51,904 nucleotides of DNA from Lachnospiraceae bacterium. GTDB lineage: Bacteria > Bacillota > Clostridia > Lachnospirales > Lachnospiraceae. Both the position numbers and the translations under genes were made by a program. The stretch spans positions 1 through 51,904 of the forward strand of contig JAFLTF010000001.1 of NCBI GenBank assembly GCA_022510585.1, written 5' to 3'. Shown one piece after another: positions 1 through 10,416 of this stretch. The notes beneath the pieces were generated by a model. It ran no database searches. It was not told the origin of the DNA and saw nothing but the letters and a program-made list of their open reading frames with translations. The first letter of the stretch is position 1, and every line of letters begins with the position of its first letter.

Positions 1-56
1 TTCTTCCGTTCACATTTGAACTAATACTGACATCTCTATCCAAGTTTTTGTACTCC

Positions 57-1184
57 CTACTCTCTCATAAAATAACTGTTCCCGATCTGTCTTGCCTGGC
101 CGTTTAAGCTGAGTTTAACAAGCTCATTCATAAGCTCCGGCAGAGGCACATCGCGGCTACAATTTGATAACATGCGTTGTTTTATCATTTCCACAGACTG
201 AGGCGTATCTTCCAGATTATCCAGTATGTCTATCTGCCTATCGGACAATAAGGATGCAGAGCCCTTTTGGACGGATATCTGTCCGGTAAGGCTGCCGATC
301 ATATCCTGGGGTGAAAGAGCCACTGCCGCGCCCTGCTGCAGCAGGCGGTTTGTACCTTCACTCAGGGCATCCGTCACCCTGCCCGGCAGGGCATAGACTT
401 CTCTGCCCTGTTCCAGAGCCATATCTACGGTGATCAGGGTGCCGCTTCTGTGTTTCGCCTCAATCACCAGCACAAAGTCAGAGAGTCCGCTGATAATACG
501 ATTCCGCGGCGGAAAAAGGCTGTTGCGGGGTGCTGTGCCGGGCGGATATTCCGAACAAACGCCGCCCTGTGTGCAAAGCAGATCGTATAAGTCTTTGTTC
601 TCCGAAGGATAACAAATATCCACTCCGCAGCCCATGACCCCCAAAGAATAGCCTCCTGCGGCCAGTGCCGCATTTTGTCCGATTCCGTCGATACCTCTTG
701 CCATGCCGCTGATGATCTGCATCCCCGCCATGGCAAACTCCCTGCCAAAGCGCTGTGCCATATGTTTTCCGTATTCCGAACAGCTCCTGGCTCCTATGAT
801 GGCTGCCGTTGGCTTGTTTTTATCCGGCAGCTTTCCCCGATAGTAGATTCCGTAAGGGGCGTCCGGAATCTGCAGCAGCCTGTCCGGATAATCGCTATGT
901 CCCAGGCAGGTGAATTTTATTTTCCTTTCCAAAAGGCGACGGTAAGCGCCCTGCACATCCCAATGCTGTTTAGCATCAATAATTCTCTTTGCCAAGTTCG
1001 GAGTCATCCGATTCTGTTTCAAAATCAGCTCCAGTTCTTTTTCCGGCAGATGGTAGAGAATCTGTGGAGTTTTTACCTGCGCAAGCAGTCGCACAATGGT
1101 CTTACTTCCCACACCTGCGATATTATACAGCCAATATGCGTAAGGCAGTTCACATTCTTCCAGCGAAGTTATTTGTTCCTTCAT
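57..1184 (-). CDS. dprA: DNA-processing protein DprA
   Basis: Rossmann/DprA core (IIGARSCSEYGKHMAQRFGREFAMAGMQIISGMARGIDGIGQNAAL, PPRNRIISGLSDFVLVIEAKHRSGTLITVDMALEQGREVYALPG). The ORF-track start at 1346 runs into comM; the likely ATG is 1182-1184 (MKEQITSLEE). Confidence 0.93.
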   Translation of the reverse strand: MKEQITSLEECELPYAYWLYNIAGVGSKTIVRLLAQVKTPQILYHLPEKELELILKQNRMTPNLAKRIIDAKQHWDVQGAYRRLLERKIKFTCLGHSDYPDRLLQIPDAPYGIYYRGKLPDKNKPTAAIIGARSCSEYGKHMAQRFGREFAMAGMQIISGMARGIDGIGQNAALAAGGYSLGVMGCGVDICYPSENKDLYDLLCTQGGVCSEYPPGTAPRNSLFPPRNRIISGLSDFVLVIEAKHRSGTLITVDMALEQGREVYALPGRVTDALSEGTNRLLQQGAAVALSPQDMIGSLTGQISVQKGSASLLSDRQIDILDNLEDTPQSVEMIKQRMLSNCSRDVPLPELMNELVKLSLNGQARQIGNSYFMRE

Positions 1185-1195
1185 ATTTTCCTCCT

Positions 1196-2743
1196 TTACT
1201 GCCAGTATTTGCGGTCTGCCACCCGATAACACAAGGCCTCCGCCAGATGAACTTCTTCTATCTGTAAAGAGCCCGCCAAATCTGCAATCGTGCGTGCCAC
1301 CTTGAGAATGCGGTGATAGCTTCTGGCAGTCAGATTCAATTTGCAAAATATCTGTTCCAGCATCTTCTCCTGAGTTTTTCCAAGAGGACAGTATTCTCGT
1401 ATTTCCTTGATGCCCATATCCGTATTAAAGCGCAGCTTTGTACCTGCAAAACGCTTTTTTTGTATTTCTCTTGCCTGCAGAACACGGGCCGCTATCTGCG
1501 CGCTGCTCTCCTGCCCTGCGGATGCCGTCAGTTCCGTAACGTCGACAGCCGGCGCCTCCACACAGATATCCATTCTGTCCAAAATCGGTCCGGATACCCT
1601 TTCCAGATAGCGATGCACCTCATAGGGAGTACATCTGCATTTTTGCGCATTTGGATGATAACCGCAGGGACAGGGGTTCATAGCTCCTACCAGCATAAAA
1701 TCTGCAGGATAAATATAGTTTCCGGTACTCCTCGCAAGCTGCACCTGCCGCTCTTCCAGGGGTTGGCGCAGGATATCAATGGTTTCCCGCTTAAACTCAG
1801 GCAGTTCATCCAAAAACAACACACCCCTGTGGGCAAGAGTGACCATCCCCGGTGTCGGTATTTTCCCGCCGCCGACCAAAGCCTGTCTTGTGATCGTATG
1901 ATGAGGCGCAACATATGGACGTTTTGTTATCAGGGCATCCCCCTGCATAAGCGCACCGGATACGCTGTATATGGCAGAAACCTCCATACTCTCTTCCAAA
2001 GACATTGGCGGCAGGATGGAAGGAATCCTTTTCGCAATCATGGTTTTGCCGGAACCGGGAGGGCCGATGATGAGCAAATGATGAAAACCCGCCGCGGCAA
2101 TTTCCGCCGCCCGTTTTACTGCCGTTTGTCCGTTTACATCCGCAAAATCCGGCTCCGATTCACCTTTTCCGTTCTCAAGCATCCTGTAAGCATCGATCTT
2201 GACCGGCGCAATCAGTTTCTCTCTGTTTTCCTTATCCGCACACAAATAGGATAAAGCTTCCCTGATATCAGCCACACCTATTATTTCCATATCCTGTACA
2301 ACGGCGCCTTCTTTCGCATTTCCCCTGGGCAGGATGCAGGTTTTCATCCCCTGTTTTCTTGCTTCGTTTACGATGGGCAGTACGCCTCTTACCGGTTTTA
2401 CCTCTCCGTTTAGGCCAAGTTCTCCGATAATGACGGTATTTTGCACGCTTTCCTTTGGAAAATAGCCCAGCGCCTCCAAAATTCCAAGTGCCACCGGCAA
2501 ATCGAACAGAGATCCTTCTTTACGCAGGTCGGCAGGAGAGAGATTTACATTAATGCACATGGACGGCAGCGGCATCCCTGCGTTTTTCAGGGCCACCTTC
2601 ACCCGTTCCCTTGCTTCCTTCACCTCAGACCCCAGTAGGCCTACCATCTGAAAACAAGGTAATCCCTTCGATACGTCTGCTTCCACCTGGATCAGAGAAC
2701 TTCCGATACCGTGAAGCGTACCTGATGTAATTGAACCAAACAA
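1196..2743 (-). CDS. comM: YifB/ComM family Mg-chelatase-like AAA+ ATPase
   Basis: N-term LHGIGSSLIQVEADVSKGLPCFQMVGLLGSEVKEARERV, Walker A GPPGSGKTMIAKRIPSILPPMSLEE; TTG start after AAAGGAGG. Confidence 0.93.
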   Translation of the reverse strand: MFGSITSGTLHGIGSSLIQVEADVSKGLPCFQMVGLLGSEVKEARERVKVALKNAGMPLPSMCINVNLSPADLRKEGSLFDLPVALGILEALGYFPKESVQNTVIIGELGLNGEVKPVRGVLPIVNEARKQGMKTCILPRGNAKEGAVVQDMEIIGVADIREALSYLCADKENREKLIAPVKIDAYRMLENGKGESEPDFADVNGQTAVKRAAEIAAAGFHHLLIIGPPGSGKTMIAKRIPSILPPMSLEESMEVSAIYSVSGALMQGDALITKRPYVAPHHTITRQALVGGGKIPTPGMVTLAHRGVLFLDELPEFKRETIDILRQPLEERQVQLARSTGNYIYPADFMLVGAMNPCPCGYHPNAQKCRCTPYEVHRYLERVSGPILDRMDICVEAPAVDVTELTASAGQESSAQIAARVLQAREIQKKRFAGTKLRFNTDMGIKEIREYCPLGKTQEKMLEQIFCKLNLTARSYHRILKVARTIADLAGSLQIEEVHLAEALCYRVADRKYWQ

Positions 2744-2883
2744 ATATATTTCCTCCTTTCGTTTTCGATTATGACACTTGTGTCATTTTTACTTTAAAAA
2801 GTTTGAATTGTTCGGCGATTTGCCGGATCACGAATTTCTGATGAAATCCATAGAAAATTTTAGAACATCTTTATCTTATCCAA

Positions 2884-2920
2884 AAAGAAACAGGCTGTCA
2901 AGAAATAAATCCCGACAGCC
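2884..2920 (-). terminator. Rho-independent terminator downstream of pilT
   Basis: On minus strand GGCTGTC-N14-GACAGCC followed by a T-rich tract (tgtttcttttt). Confidence 0.65.
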
Positions 2921-2957
2921 GTATAAACATTCCACATATTCCGTTTTTATGATATCG

Positions 2958-4025
2958 TTACATGCCACCCATAACCTTACTCTGCATGCCGTCTGGATCT
3001 ACGGCAAACTGAATCGCCATGTCGCCACTGATCTTTCTGTCATAGAAATGCTTTAAGAGACATTCGTCCATCGTGATCATACCCATCTTACGGTTGGTCT
3101 GCATAACAGAAGGCAGCTGATGGGATTTTCCTTCACGAATCAGGGCGCGTACCGCATTGTTTGCATGCAGTACTTCAAAAGCAGCTATACGCCTTTGACC
3201 ATCCGCTGTAGGAACCAGCTGTTGGGAAATAACCGCCTCCAAAACATTGGCAAGCTGAACCCTGATCTGCTGCTGCTGGTGCGGAGGGAAAACGTCGATG
3301 ACACGGTCTACAGTACTTGCCGCGCCGATGGTATGTAAGGTGGATAAAACAAGGTGTCCTGTTTCTGCTGCTGTAATGGCAACGCTGATGGTTTCAAAAT
3401 CACGCATCTCACCTACCAGGATAACGTCAGGATCTTCACGCAGCGCTGCACGGAGTGCATTTTGATAACTCAAGGAGTCAAAACCGATCTCACGCTGGTT
3501 TACCATTGCCACCTTGTGGTGATGCAGATACTCGATCGGGTCTTCCAGTGTAATGATATGAGCATCCCTACTGTTATTGATCTTATCAATAATCGCTGCC
3601 AGGGTGGTAGATTTACCACTTCCGGTAGGTCCCGTAACCAGGATCAGCCCTCTTTTCCTTCTATATAAATTAATGACGGATTCAGGAACACCCAAAACTT
3701 CCGGCGAAGGTACTACGGTACTTACAAGACGAAGCGCCAGCGCTATGGAGCCTCTCTGCCTGAAAGCATTCACACGGCAGCGCCCAAGATCGGAAATGGA
3801 AACGGACATATCGTACTCTCCCTTCTCTTCAAAGATCTTACGCTGATGTTCTGTCATGATCTCAAGCAGGATAGCCTTCGTATCGTCATTTGTCAATACA
3901 GGATAGCCCTCAACATCGATCAATCCTCCGTTTACACGCATTTTCGGCGGTACCCCTACCGTGATATGCACATCAGAAGCCTTGGCCTCATGTGCGATTT
4001 TCATAATACCCTCCAAACGTGTCAT
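2958..4025 (-). CDS. pilT: Type IV pilus twitching motility ATPase PilT
   Basis: Walker A GPTGSGKSTTLAAIIDKIN, EDPIEYLHHHK, REDPDVILVGEMRDFETISVAITAAETGHLVLSTLHT. Confidence 0.93.
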   Translation of the reverse strand: MTRLEGIMKIAHEAKASDVHITVGVPPKMRVNGGLIDVEGYPVLTNDDTKAILLEIMTEHQRKIFEEKGEYDMSVSISDLGRCRVNAFRQRGSIALALRLVSTVVPSPEVLGVPESVINLYRRKRGLILVTGPTGSGKSTTLAAIIDKINNSRDAHIITLEDPIEYLHHHKVAMVNQREIGFDSLSYQNALRAALREDPDVILVGEMRDFETISVAITAAETGHLVLSTLHTIGAASTVDRVIDVFPPHQQQQIRVQLANVLEAVISQQLVPTADGQRRIAAFEVLHANNAVRALIREGKSHQLPSVMQTNRKMGMITMDECLLKHFYDRKISGDMAIQFAVDPDGMQSKVMGGM

Positions 4026-4053
4026 TTCCTAAACCCCTCTTTCTTAACGTATT

Positions 4054-5217
4054 TTAATTGTTCTGGGAAGTGTATTCTTCCTCTTCCTGTCTGTCATCTA
4101 CATATTCAGGCTCTTCTACTTCCACTCCCTGCTTTTTCAGAAGATCCATATCCATAACATAACGGTTATCCATCGTCTTCATGATGTCCGTGATTTCTAA
4201 ACGATCCGGTCCCTTCGGCTGGTTGTACAGATCGACCAGTTTGTTATCCCGGAATGTCAATATCATCGGTTCTAAGATATTGGCCGGATTCTCCACCAAT
4301 ACAAGCGCTTTTTCTTTATTGTTCAGTTCCACGCTGACACCGGGGAAGAGGATCTTGATCGATTTACAAAAAGCCTCCACGATGTTTTCATCAAAATAAT
4401 CCGGATGATCCATCAGATATTTCAAGGCCGCCACTTCTGATGACGGTTCCTTATCCACCTGCATCGCCGTCATTGTATCAAAGGTCTCAGCCACGCAAAG
4501 TACCCTGGCAGGCAGCAGCATCTTTTGAATATCCGTTTCTTTCTCGTTCTCCAGATTCTCCAGATTCGCCTGTGACTGCATACAAATGCGTTTGATATTG
4601 GGTGAGTCTGTAAAGATATGCTCAAGCAGTCCGAATCCCGCTACTTCCGCCATCTTCACACGTTCCCTTTCCTCCGGCGTCCACACATCCTTCGCCAGAA
4701 TATTACTGGGCGCCGAAAGTTTACCGATATCATGAACAATAGCAGCGGTAACCGTCTCAAGCTGTTCCGAAACGGTCATCTGCATTGCATGAGTCAATAT
4801 TGCACATAGAATCGCAACATTTAAGGAATGTTTATAAAAATAATCTTCCGTGCTGCGCAGATTCTGCATGAATTTTATTTTGGTATTCAAATGACCGTAA
4901 TTCTTGATGATATTGGACACGATCGTAGGTATCTTCGCCGTTTTGCCCATACGCAGAATGGTGACAAGTTCTTCCTGAATGGAAAAAACGCACATCGTCT
5001 GGAAACGTTCAAATTCAAGATCTTCCCGCGTCATCGGCGGAACAGGTTCCGCAGGTTCCAGCACAAAAATACCAATCAGACCAAAATTTTTGATACTGAC
5101 AATGCCCTGACTGGTAAGTTTCGAATTCCTTTCATATAGCAAAACGCCGTTCCTATTATAAATAGGACGTGCAAGTCTCATACCTGTCTTTAGATCATCT
5201 CTTTTCACAAAAATCAT
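4054..5217 (-). CDS. HD domain (degenerate HD-GYP-like) protein
   Basis: YFYKHSLNVAILCAILTHAM ... AAIVHDIGKLSAPSNIL; lacks the HHExxDGxGYP part of canonical HD-GYP. Confidence 0.8.
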   Translation of the reverse strand: MIFVKRDDLKTGMRLARPIYNRNGVLLYERNSKLTSQGIVSIKNFGLIGIFVLEPAEPVPPMTREDLEFERFQTMCVFSIQEELVTILRMGKTAKIPTIVSNIIKNYGHLNTKIKFMQNLRSTEDYFYKHSLNVAILCAILTHAMQMTVSEQLETVTAAIVHDIGKLSAPSNILAKDVWTPEERERVKMAEVAGFGLLEHIFTDSPNIKRICMQSQANLENLENEKETDIQKMLLPARVLCVAETFDTMTAMQVDKEPSSEVAALKYLMDHPDYFDENIVEAFCKSIKILFPGVSVELNNKEKALVLVENPANILEPMILTFRDNKLVDLYNQPKGPDRLEITDIMKTMDNRYVMDMDLLKKQGVEVEEPEYVDDRQEEEEYTSQNN

Positions 5218-5243
5218 CTGTTTTATCCCCCTGTCTATCTGCC

Positions 5244-5873
5244 TTAATCAAAACCTTCCCTCAGTTTTTCCAAAGCCCTTTTCTCGATCCTAGACACATA
5301 ACTTCTGGAAATCCCCAAATTTTTCCCAATTTCCCGCTGTGTTACTTCTCTGTCATCCGCCAGACCGTAGCGCAGGATCAGGATTTCTTTCTCCCGTTCG
5401 TCCAGTTTATCATTTAAAAGCCCCGATAGGCGTTTTAAATGTTCTTTCGTTTCCATCTGCTCGATCACATCCGGTTGTTCCTGTTCAATGATATCCAGCA
5501 GATTAATCTCATTGCCTTCCCTATCGGTTCCGATAGGTTCATAAAGCGACACCTCTCTGGAAGTCTTTTTTCTGGCCCGCAAAAGCATCAACAATTCGTT
5601 GTCAATACATCTGGAAGCATATGTGCTGAGTTTTCCTTTTCCCGCATCAAAAGAATCTATCGCTTTAATCAGTCCGATGGTTCCTGTTGAAATCAGATCT
5701 TCCATGTCTTCGTCCACATTCTGGTACTTCTTCGCAATATGCGCCACCAGACGAAGGTTATGCTCAACCAGTATCTCTTTGGCTCTCTGCCTTTGCGCAC
5801 TATCTCCTTCCTTCAGCCTGCGAAGGTAAGCGGCTTCTTCTTTCGCCGTCAGCGGTTGCTTAAATGTTTTCAA
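5244..5873 (-). CDS. sigK: RNA polymerase sporulation sigma factor SigK
   Basis: [120 protein letters not shown] start preceded by a G-rich SD-like stretch. Confidence 0.9.
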   Translation of the reverse strand: MKTFKQPLTAKEEAAYLRRLKEGDSAQRQRAKEILVEHNLRLVAHIAKKYQNVDEDMEDLISTGTIGLIKAIDSFDAGKGKLSTYASRCIDNELLMLLRARKKTSREVSLYEPIGTDREGNEINLLDIIEQEQPDVIEQMETKEHLKRLSGLLNDKLDEREKEILILRYGLADDREVTQREIGKNLGISRSYVSRIEKRALEKLREGFD

Positions 5874-6040
5874 AAGAAGCCCCCAAAGTTTATTTACTTT
5901 ATTCTATGACCCGGGGACAGTGCAAGTGCCTTTCCACTCAAAATAAAAATAAGGGAATTCAATGTGCCAAGTTTATTATACAGATTTATTGCATAAAATT
6001 CAATACAATTTTACAGTTTATCGAATAAAGAAATCGCGGC

Positions 6041-7156
6041 TTAAAACTGTGCCATGACATAATTGCTGATATCCACTCCGTAAGGGGTTAAGCGAATCGG
6101 TTCATCGGCTTCGATAAGACCCTCCCGCCGGAGCTTTGCAAGGGTTTCTCCGTATATATTTTCTATAGGAACACCAAATTTATCCAAAAAATCTTTTTTT
6201 TCGATGCCTTCCATCAGCCGGAGACCGAGAAACATGAATTCTTCCATCTGTTCCTCTCCGGTCAGAGCCTGCTTATTTTCCACAACTCCTGTGCGTACTC
6301 TCGTCCGATAATCTTTCAGGGTCTTCGGATTTTCAAAACGCACTTCCTCTACCATGGATGCGGCGCCCAGTCCGAAACCGACATAATCTCCCCTTTTCCA
6401 ATAGACCTTGTTATGCACACATTCATAGCCTTCTTTGGCATAATTGGAGATTTCATAGCGGTGATAACCGTGTAAGGCAAGCATTTCTCCCGTCAACTCA
6501 TAGAGACGCCTGTCCTCATCTTCCGAGGGAAGCGTAAGTTCCTTCCTATGTTCGTAAAACCATGTGCCTTCTTCCAGGATCAGGCTATAGGCTGAAATAT
6601 GCTCCGGTTCATGAGCCAGTACTTTCTTAAGCGTTTCTTTGTAAGAGTCATAGGTCTGCCCGGGAATCGCCGACATCAGATCGACGTTGATGTTGTGAAA
6701 ACCCATCTTTCTTGCCATATCATAGGTATGACAGAACCGGCGGTAGTCGTGAATCCTGCCCAAAGTCTGCAGTTCTTCCTCATTCGTACTTTGCAATCCG
6801 ATGCTTAAGCGGTTGATTCCCGCCCGCAGATATGCCGCAAGCTTTTCTTCCGTTACCGTACCGGGATTGACTTCTATAGTCAATTCAAGAACATTTTCAA
6901 GATGATAGTTGTTTTTAAGTTTCCATAATATTTCTTCTATCTCCCTGCCGTCCAAAACAGAAGGGGTCCCTCCGCCGATAAAGACGGAAATCACCTGATG
7001 GCCCTTGTAAAAGGGCGCCTGCCCTTCTATTTCGGATAAGAGCAGTTCCAAATATGCCTGCCGTTCTTTTTCCGACGCCGGATAGGATAAGAAATCGCAA
7101 TAAAGGCATTTTTTGATACAAAAGGGAATATGGATATAAATACTCAGATTTCTCAT
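6041..7156 (-). CDS. hemW: Radical SAM heme chaperone HemW (oxygen-independent coproporphyrinogen III oxidase-like)
   Basis: IYIHIPFCIKKCLYCDF radical SAM CxxxCxxC, FIGGGTPS, LSIGLQSTNEEELQTLGRIH. Confidence 0.92.
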   Translation of the reverse strand: MRNLSIYIHIPFCIKKCLYCDFLSYPASEKERQAYLELLLSEIEGQAPFYKGHQVISVFIGGGTPSVLDGREIEEILWKLKNNYHLENVLELTIEVNPGTVTEEKLAAYLRAGINRLSIGLQSTNEEELQTLGRIHDYRRFCHTYDMARKMGFHNINVDLMSAIPGQTYDSYKETLKKVLAHEPEHISAYSLILEEGTWFYEHRKELTLPSEDEDRRLYELTGEMLALHGYHRYEISNYAKEGYECVHNKVYWKRGDYVGFGLGAASMVEEVRFENPKTLKDYRTRVRTGVVENKQALTGEEQMEEFMFLGLRLMEGIEKKDFLDKFGVPIENIYGETLAKLRREGLIEADEPIRLTPYGVDISNYVMAQF

Positions 7157-7160
7157 AAGC

Positions 7161-8975
7161 TTAATTTTCATCCAGCTTCAAAACACTCATGAAGGCGCTC
7201 TGGGGGATCTCTACGCTGCCGATCTGGCGCATCCGTTTCTTACCTTCCTTTTGTTTCTCAAGCAGCTTCTTTTTCCGGGTAATATCGCCGCCGTAGCATT
7301 TGGCAAGAACGTCCTTGCGCATTGCCTTGACAGTCTCTCTGGCAATGATCTTGCCGCCCACTGCCGCCTGGATCGGAATCTCAAACAGATGTCTGGGGAT
7401 TTCCCCTTTTAACTTCTCACACATCTTCCTGCCTCTTTCGTAGGCGCTGTCCGCATGAACAATAAAGGAAAGGGCATCCACTTCTTCATGATTGATCAGG
7501 ATATCCAGTTTCACAAGCTTGGACTGCTCATAGCCTTTCATCTCGTAATCAAAAGAAGCATAGCCTCTGGAACGGGATTTCAGCGCGTCAAAGAAATCAT
7601 AAATGATCTCGTTTAAGGGCAGATCGTATTTTAATAAGGCTCTCGCAGCCTCAATATATTCGGTACTGACATAGCGTCCGCGCCGCTCCTGGCAAAGCTG
7701 CATGATGGGGCCGATGAATTCCGACGTCACCATGATCTCCGCACTGACTACCGGTTCTTCCATATAGTCGATCTCGGAAGGATCCGGCAGATTGGAAGGA
7801 TTGGTCAGCTCGATCATTTCACCGTTCGTCTTGTGCACACGATAAATAACCCCCGGCGCCGTGGTCACCAGGTCCAGATTGTATTCTCTCTCCAGGCGCT
7901 CCTGTATGATCTCCAGATGCAAAAGTCCCAGAAAACCGCAGCGAAAACCAAAGCCCAATGCAATGGAAGTCTCGGGTTCATAATTCAGGGAAGCGTCGTT
8001 TAATTTCAATTTCTCCAGCGCATCCCGCAGATCGGGATATTTGGCGCCGTCCGCCGGATACATGCCGCAGTACACCATGGAATTGACTTTTTTATAACCG
8101 GGCAGAGGTGATTCGCATGGATTCATAACATCTGTTATTGTATCTCCCACCGCAGTATCTTTCACATTTTTAATGGAAGCGGTCAGATACCCCACCATGC
8201 CGGCGGAGAGTTCCTCGCAGGGAATGAACTGTCCGGGACCGAAATAACCAACCTCTACCACTTCCGCCGTGGCTCCGGTCGCCATCATTTGAATGCTTGT
8301 CCCTTTGCGTACGGTGCCTTCCATTATGCGGCAGAAGACGATCACACCTTTATAAGAATCATAAACCGAATCAAAGATCAGGGCCTGCAGCGGGTTGTCC
8401 GGATTGCCCGAAGGGGCGGGAATCTTTTCTACCACCGCTTCCAGCACTTCCTCTATGCCGATTCCGTTTTTGGCAGAGATAAGCGGTGCGTCCTGGGCTT
8501 CGATCCCAATGACATCTTCGATTTCGTTTTTCACCCTGTCCGGTTCCGCACTGGGCAGATCGATCTTGTTGATGACCGGAAACACATCCAGGTCATGATC
8601 CAGAGCAAGATAAACATTCGCCAGCGTCTGCGCCTCAATGCCCTGAGCCGCATCCACTACAAGAATCGCACCGTCACATGCCGCAAGGCTTCTGCTGACC
8701 TCGTAATTAAAGTCCACATGACCGGGCGTATCAATCAAATTAAAGATATATTCCTGTCCGTCTTTCGCCTGATAAATGATACGGACCGTCTGCGCCTTGA
8801 TGGTAATTCCCCTCTCCCGCTCCAGATCCATATTGTCAAGCACCTGCGCCTGCATCTCCCTGCTGGTGAGAAGCCCGGTCTTCTCTATGATCCTGTCCGC
8901 AAGTGTAGATTTCCCATGATCGATATGCGCCACAATACAAAAATTCCGAATTCTGCTTTGGTCTATCGCTGCCAT
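7161..8975 (-). CDS. lepA: Elongation factor 4 (LepA)
   Basis: [69 protein letters not shown]-term [31 protein letters not shown]. Confidence 0.97.
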   Translation of the reverse strand: MAAIDQSRIRNFCIVAHIDHGKSTLADRIIEKTGLLTSREMQAQVLDNMDLERERGITIKAQTVRIIYQAKDGQEYIFNLIDTPGHVDFNYEVSRSLAACDGAILVVDAAQGIEAQTLANVYLALDHDLDVFPVINKIDLPSAEPDRVKNEIEDVIGIEAQDAPLISAKNGIGIEEVLEAVVEKIPAPSGNPDNPLQALIFDSVYDSYKGVIVFCRIMEGTVRKGTSIQMMATGATAEVVEVGYFGPGQFIPCEELSAGMVGYLTASIKNVKDTAVGDTITDVMNPCESPLPGYKKVNSMVYCGMYPADGAKYPDLRDALEKLKLNDASLNYEPETSIALGFGFRCGFLGLLHLEIIQERLEREYNLDLVTTAPGVIYRVHKTNGEMIELTNPSNLPDPSEIDYMEEPVVSAEIMVTSEFIGPIMQLCQERRGRYVSTEYIEAARALLKYDLPLNEIIYDFFDALKSRSRGYASFDYEMKGYEQSKLVKLDILINHEEVDALSFIVHADSAYERGRKMCEKLKGEIPRHLFEIPIQAAVGGKIIARETVKAMRKDVLAKCYGGDITRKKKLLEKQKEGKKRMRQIGSVEIPQSAFMSVLKLDEN

Positions 8976-9077
8976 ACAATTTCCATGCCTTTCTTATCGC
9001 CTTCTAAAACCATAAAGACAGTATAGCAAATTCCGCCCCGAATGTCCATCATCCCGTTTTTCTTCCGGTCGGCAGAT

Positions 9078-10391
9078 CTAGTCCGTATCGGGTTCCTCGC
9101 CGGACAACACCAAATGAAGGACGTGGGCTAAAGGATCGATGGCATTCATGACCTCTTCCACGGTGTTGTTTTGCGCACCCAGCTCGATCAGCAGATATTT
9201 CGGACTAAGATGCATGTTATAGCGGTAAGCTTTTAAATAGATCCTTCTTGCGATACCCGGATAATATTCGTTGCTTGCGGTCTGCATTTGGAAAGAAAAG
9301 GCAAGATTATCGTCCAGATACGGGTTTTCCAAAGATTCGATAGGTCCGTTTTTTGCAGTTCTGCTCAGTCCGTTGAAAAACATGAACTGCGCTGTAGGCC
9401 GCCCCTGCAGATCTACGACCAGTCTTCTGTCCTGCGGCATTTCATCCCTATGTAGATCGATCACAACTTCAATAGAAGGGTTTTCGGCAAGCAGTGTTTC
9501 CATTGCGGGAAGGGCATTGCTATAGGAGTAATCCCTGGATTCCTTATCATAGCTTTCCGTATGGTGCATCACATTGTATCCATACTTTTCACGCAAAACC
9601 TCTGCCAGCTTTTCACCGGCTCCCACAATGGAAGTGGTTTCATCTCCTGCTATGGAATCTGCAAAAGCCTCCTGGGAATGGGTATGATAGATCAAGATCT
9701 GAGGCGCATCATTTGTATTCTTCATTCTCATATCCTTAGAGAGCAGTTTCTGTGTATTTAACAGCTGCGGACCGGCCGATGTGGTGGAATCAATGGCGTA
9801 AAAAGCTTTGACAAGGTCCTCATAATCTTGCAGATCATCCCACTGATAACGATAGGCAGGCTCCTCCACTTCATAAAAAACCGAATCTTTCGGATCCTTT
9901 GCTTCTGTGCCATCCTCTTTTACGGTTTCTCCCCTTGCCGCCTGATTTTCATCGATCAGCCCGTTTTCCGCAAGAAACGCCTGTTCCAGACTTAGGTCCA
10001 GATGAATGGCATCTTCTCCATACTCCAGAGAATCTTCATCAATACTCTTATGATTCTCATCAGAGCCTTCCAGGATCATCAGCTTTTCATAATCACTTTC
10101 TTTCATGGACGTGATATCGTAGACCGTTTCCTGTTCCATACGATAGAGCAGGACCGGAAAATTCTCCGCAGCCAGGCGTTCCATTAAATTACTGCTGTTA
10201 TTTTTATGTCCTGTCTGTAAGATCGCCACCCCCGGCAGCCATACATCCATGACCGACTGTTCCAACCAGGTCTGCAAGAAGTCCTTTTTCGTTTGTTCCC
10301 GCTCCCGGATGTCATTATAGAGTTCCTTTAAAACCGCCGCTCCTGCAATCATGCATAAAACAATAAGCAAAATGCGCAAAATTTTTTTCAT
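9078..10391 (-). CDS. spoIIP: Stage II sporulation protein P
   Basis: PQILIYHTHSQEAFADS, VVIDLHRDEMPQDRR, C-term YLLIELGAQNNTVEEVMNAIDPLAHVL; N-terminal TM segment. Confidence 0.9.
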   Translation of the reverse strand: MKKILRILLIVLCMIAGAAVLKELYNDIREREQTKKDFLQTWLEQSVMDVWLPGVAILQTGHKNNSSNLMERLAAENFPVLLYRMEQETVYDITSMKESDYEKLMILEGSDENHKSIDEDSLEYGEDAIHLDLSLEQAFLAENGLIDENQAARGETVKEDGTEAKDPKDSVFYEVEEPAYRYQWDDLQDYEDLVKAFYAIDSTTSAGPQLLNTQKLLSKDMRMKNTNDAPQILIYHTHSQEAFADSIAGDETTSIVGAGEKLAEVLREKYGYNVMHHTESYDKESRDYSYSNALPAMETLLAENPSIEVVIDLHRDEMPQDRRLVVDLQGRPTAQFMFFNGLSRTAKNGPIESLENPYLDDNLAFSFQMQTASNEYYPGIARRIYLKAYRYNMHLSPKYLLIELGAQNNTVEEVMNAIDPLAHVLHLVLSGEEPDTD

Positions 10392-10416
10392 GATTTATTA
10401 TATGAAGCGATAAGAG

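Noticed and set aside
1-43. Possible start of another minus-strand gene (TTG at 41-43, MDRDVSISSNVNGR...) after dprA
   Set aside because: Only 14 codons are visible and the SD is weak; cannot be supported from this window.
430-1267. Plus-strand ORFs such as 430-612, 675-1229 and 989-1267, plus the many similar ORFs opposite strong genes elsewhere (e.g. 1313-2254, 8289-9026, 32522-33058, 40003-40692, 46849-47643)
   Set aside because: Each is fully antisense to a well-recognised gene, has no family-like sequence and no SD; typical mirror ORFs of coding DNA.
1185-1346. N-terminal extension of DprA (MQIESDCQKLSPHSQGG...) in the ORF track
   Set aside because: It overlaps comM coding sequence and lacks DprA similarity; ATG at 1182-1184 is preceded by a good SD.
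5940-5975. TTGGCACATTGAATTCC on the minus strand upstream of sigK, resembling a sigma-54 -24 box
   Set aside because: TGGCAC is present but the -12 TTGCA element at correct spacing is not, and no sigma-54 activator is nearby.
9078-10391. spoIIP region considered as an N-acetylmuramoyl-L-alanine amidase defence or toxin gene
   Set aside because: Sequence and context (next to gpr) fit ordinary SpoIIP.
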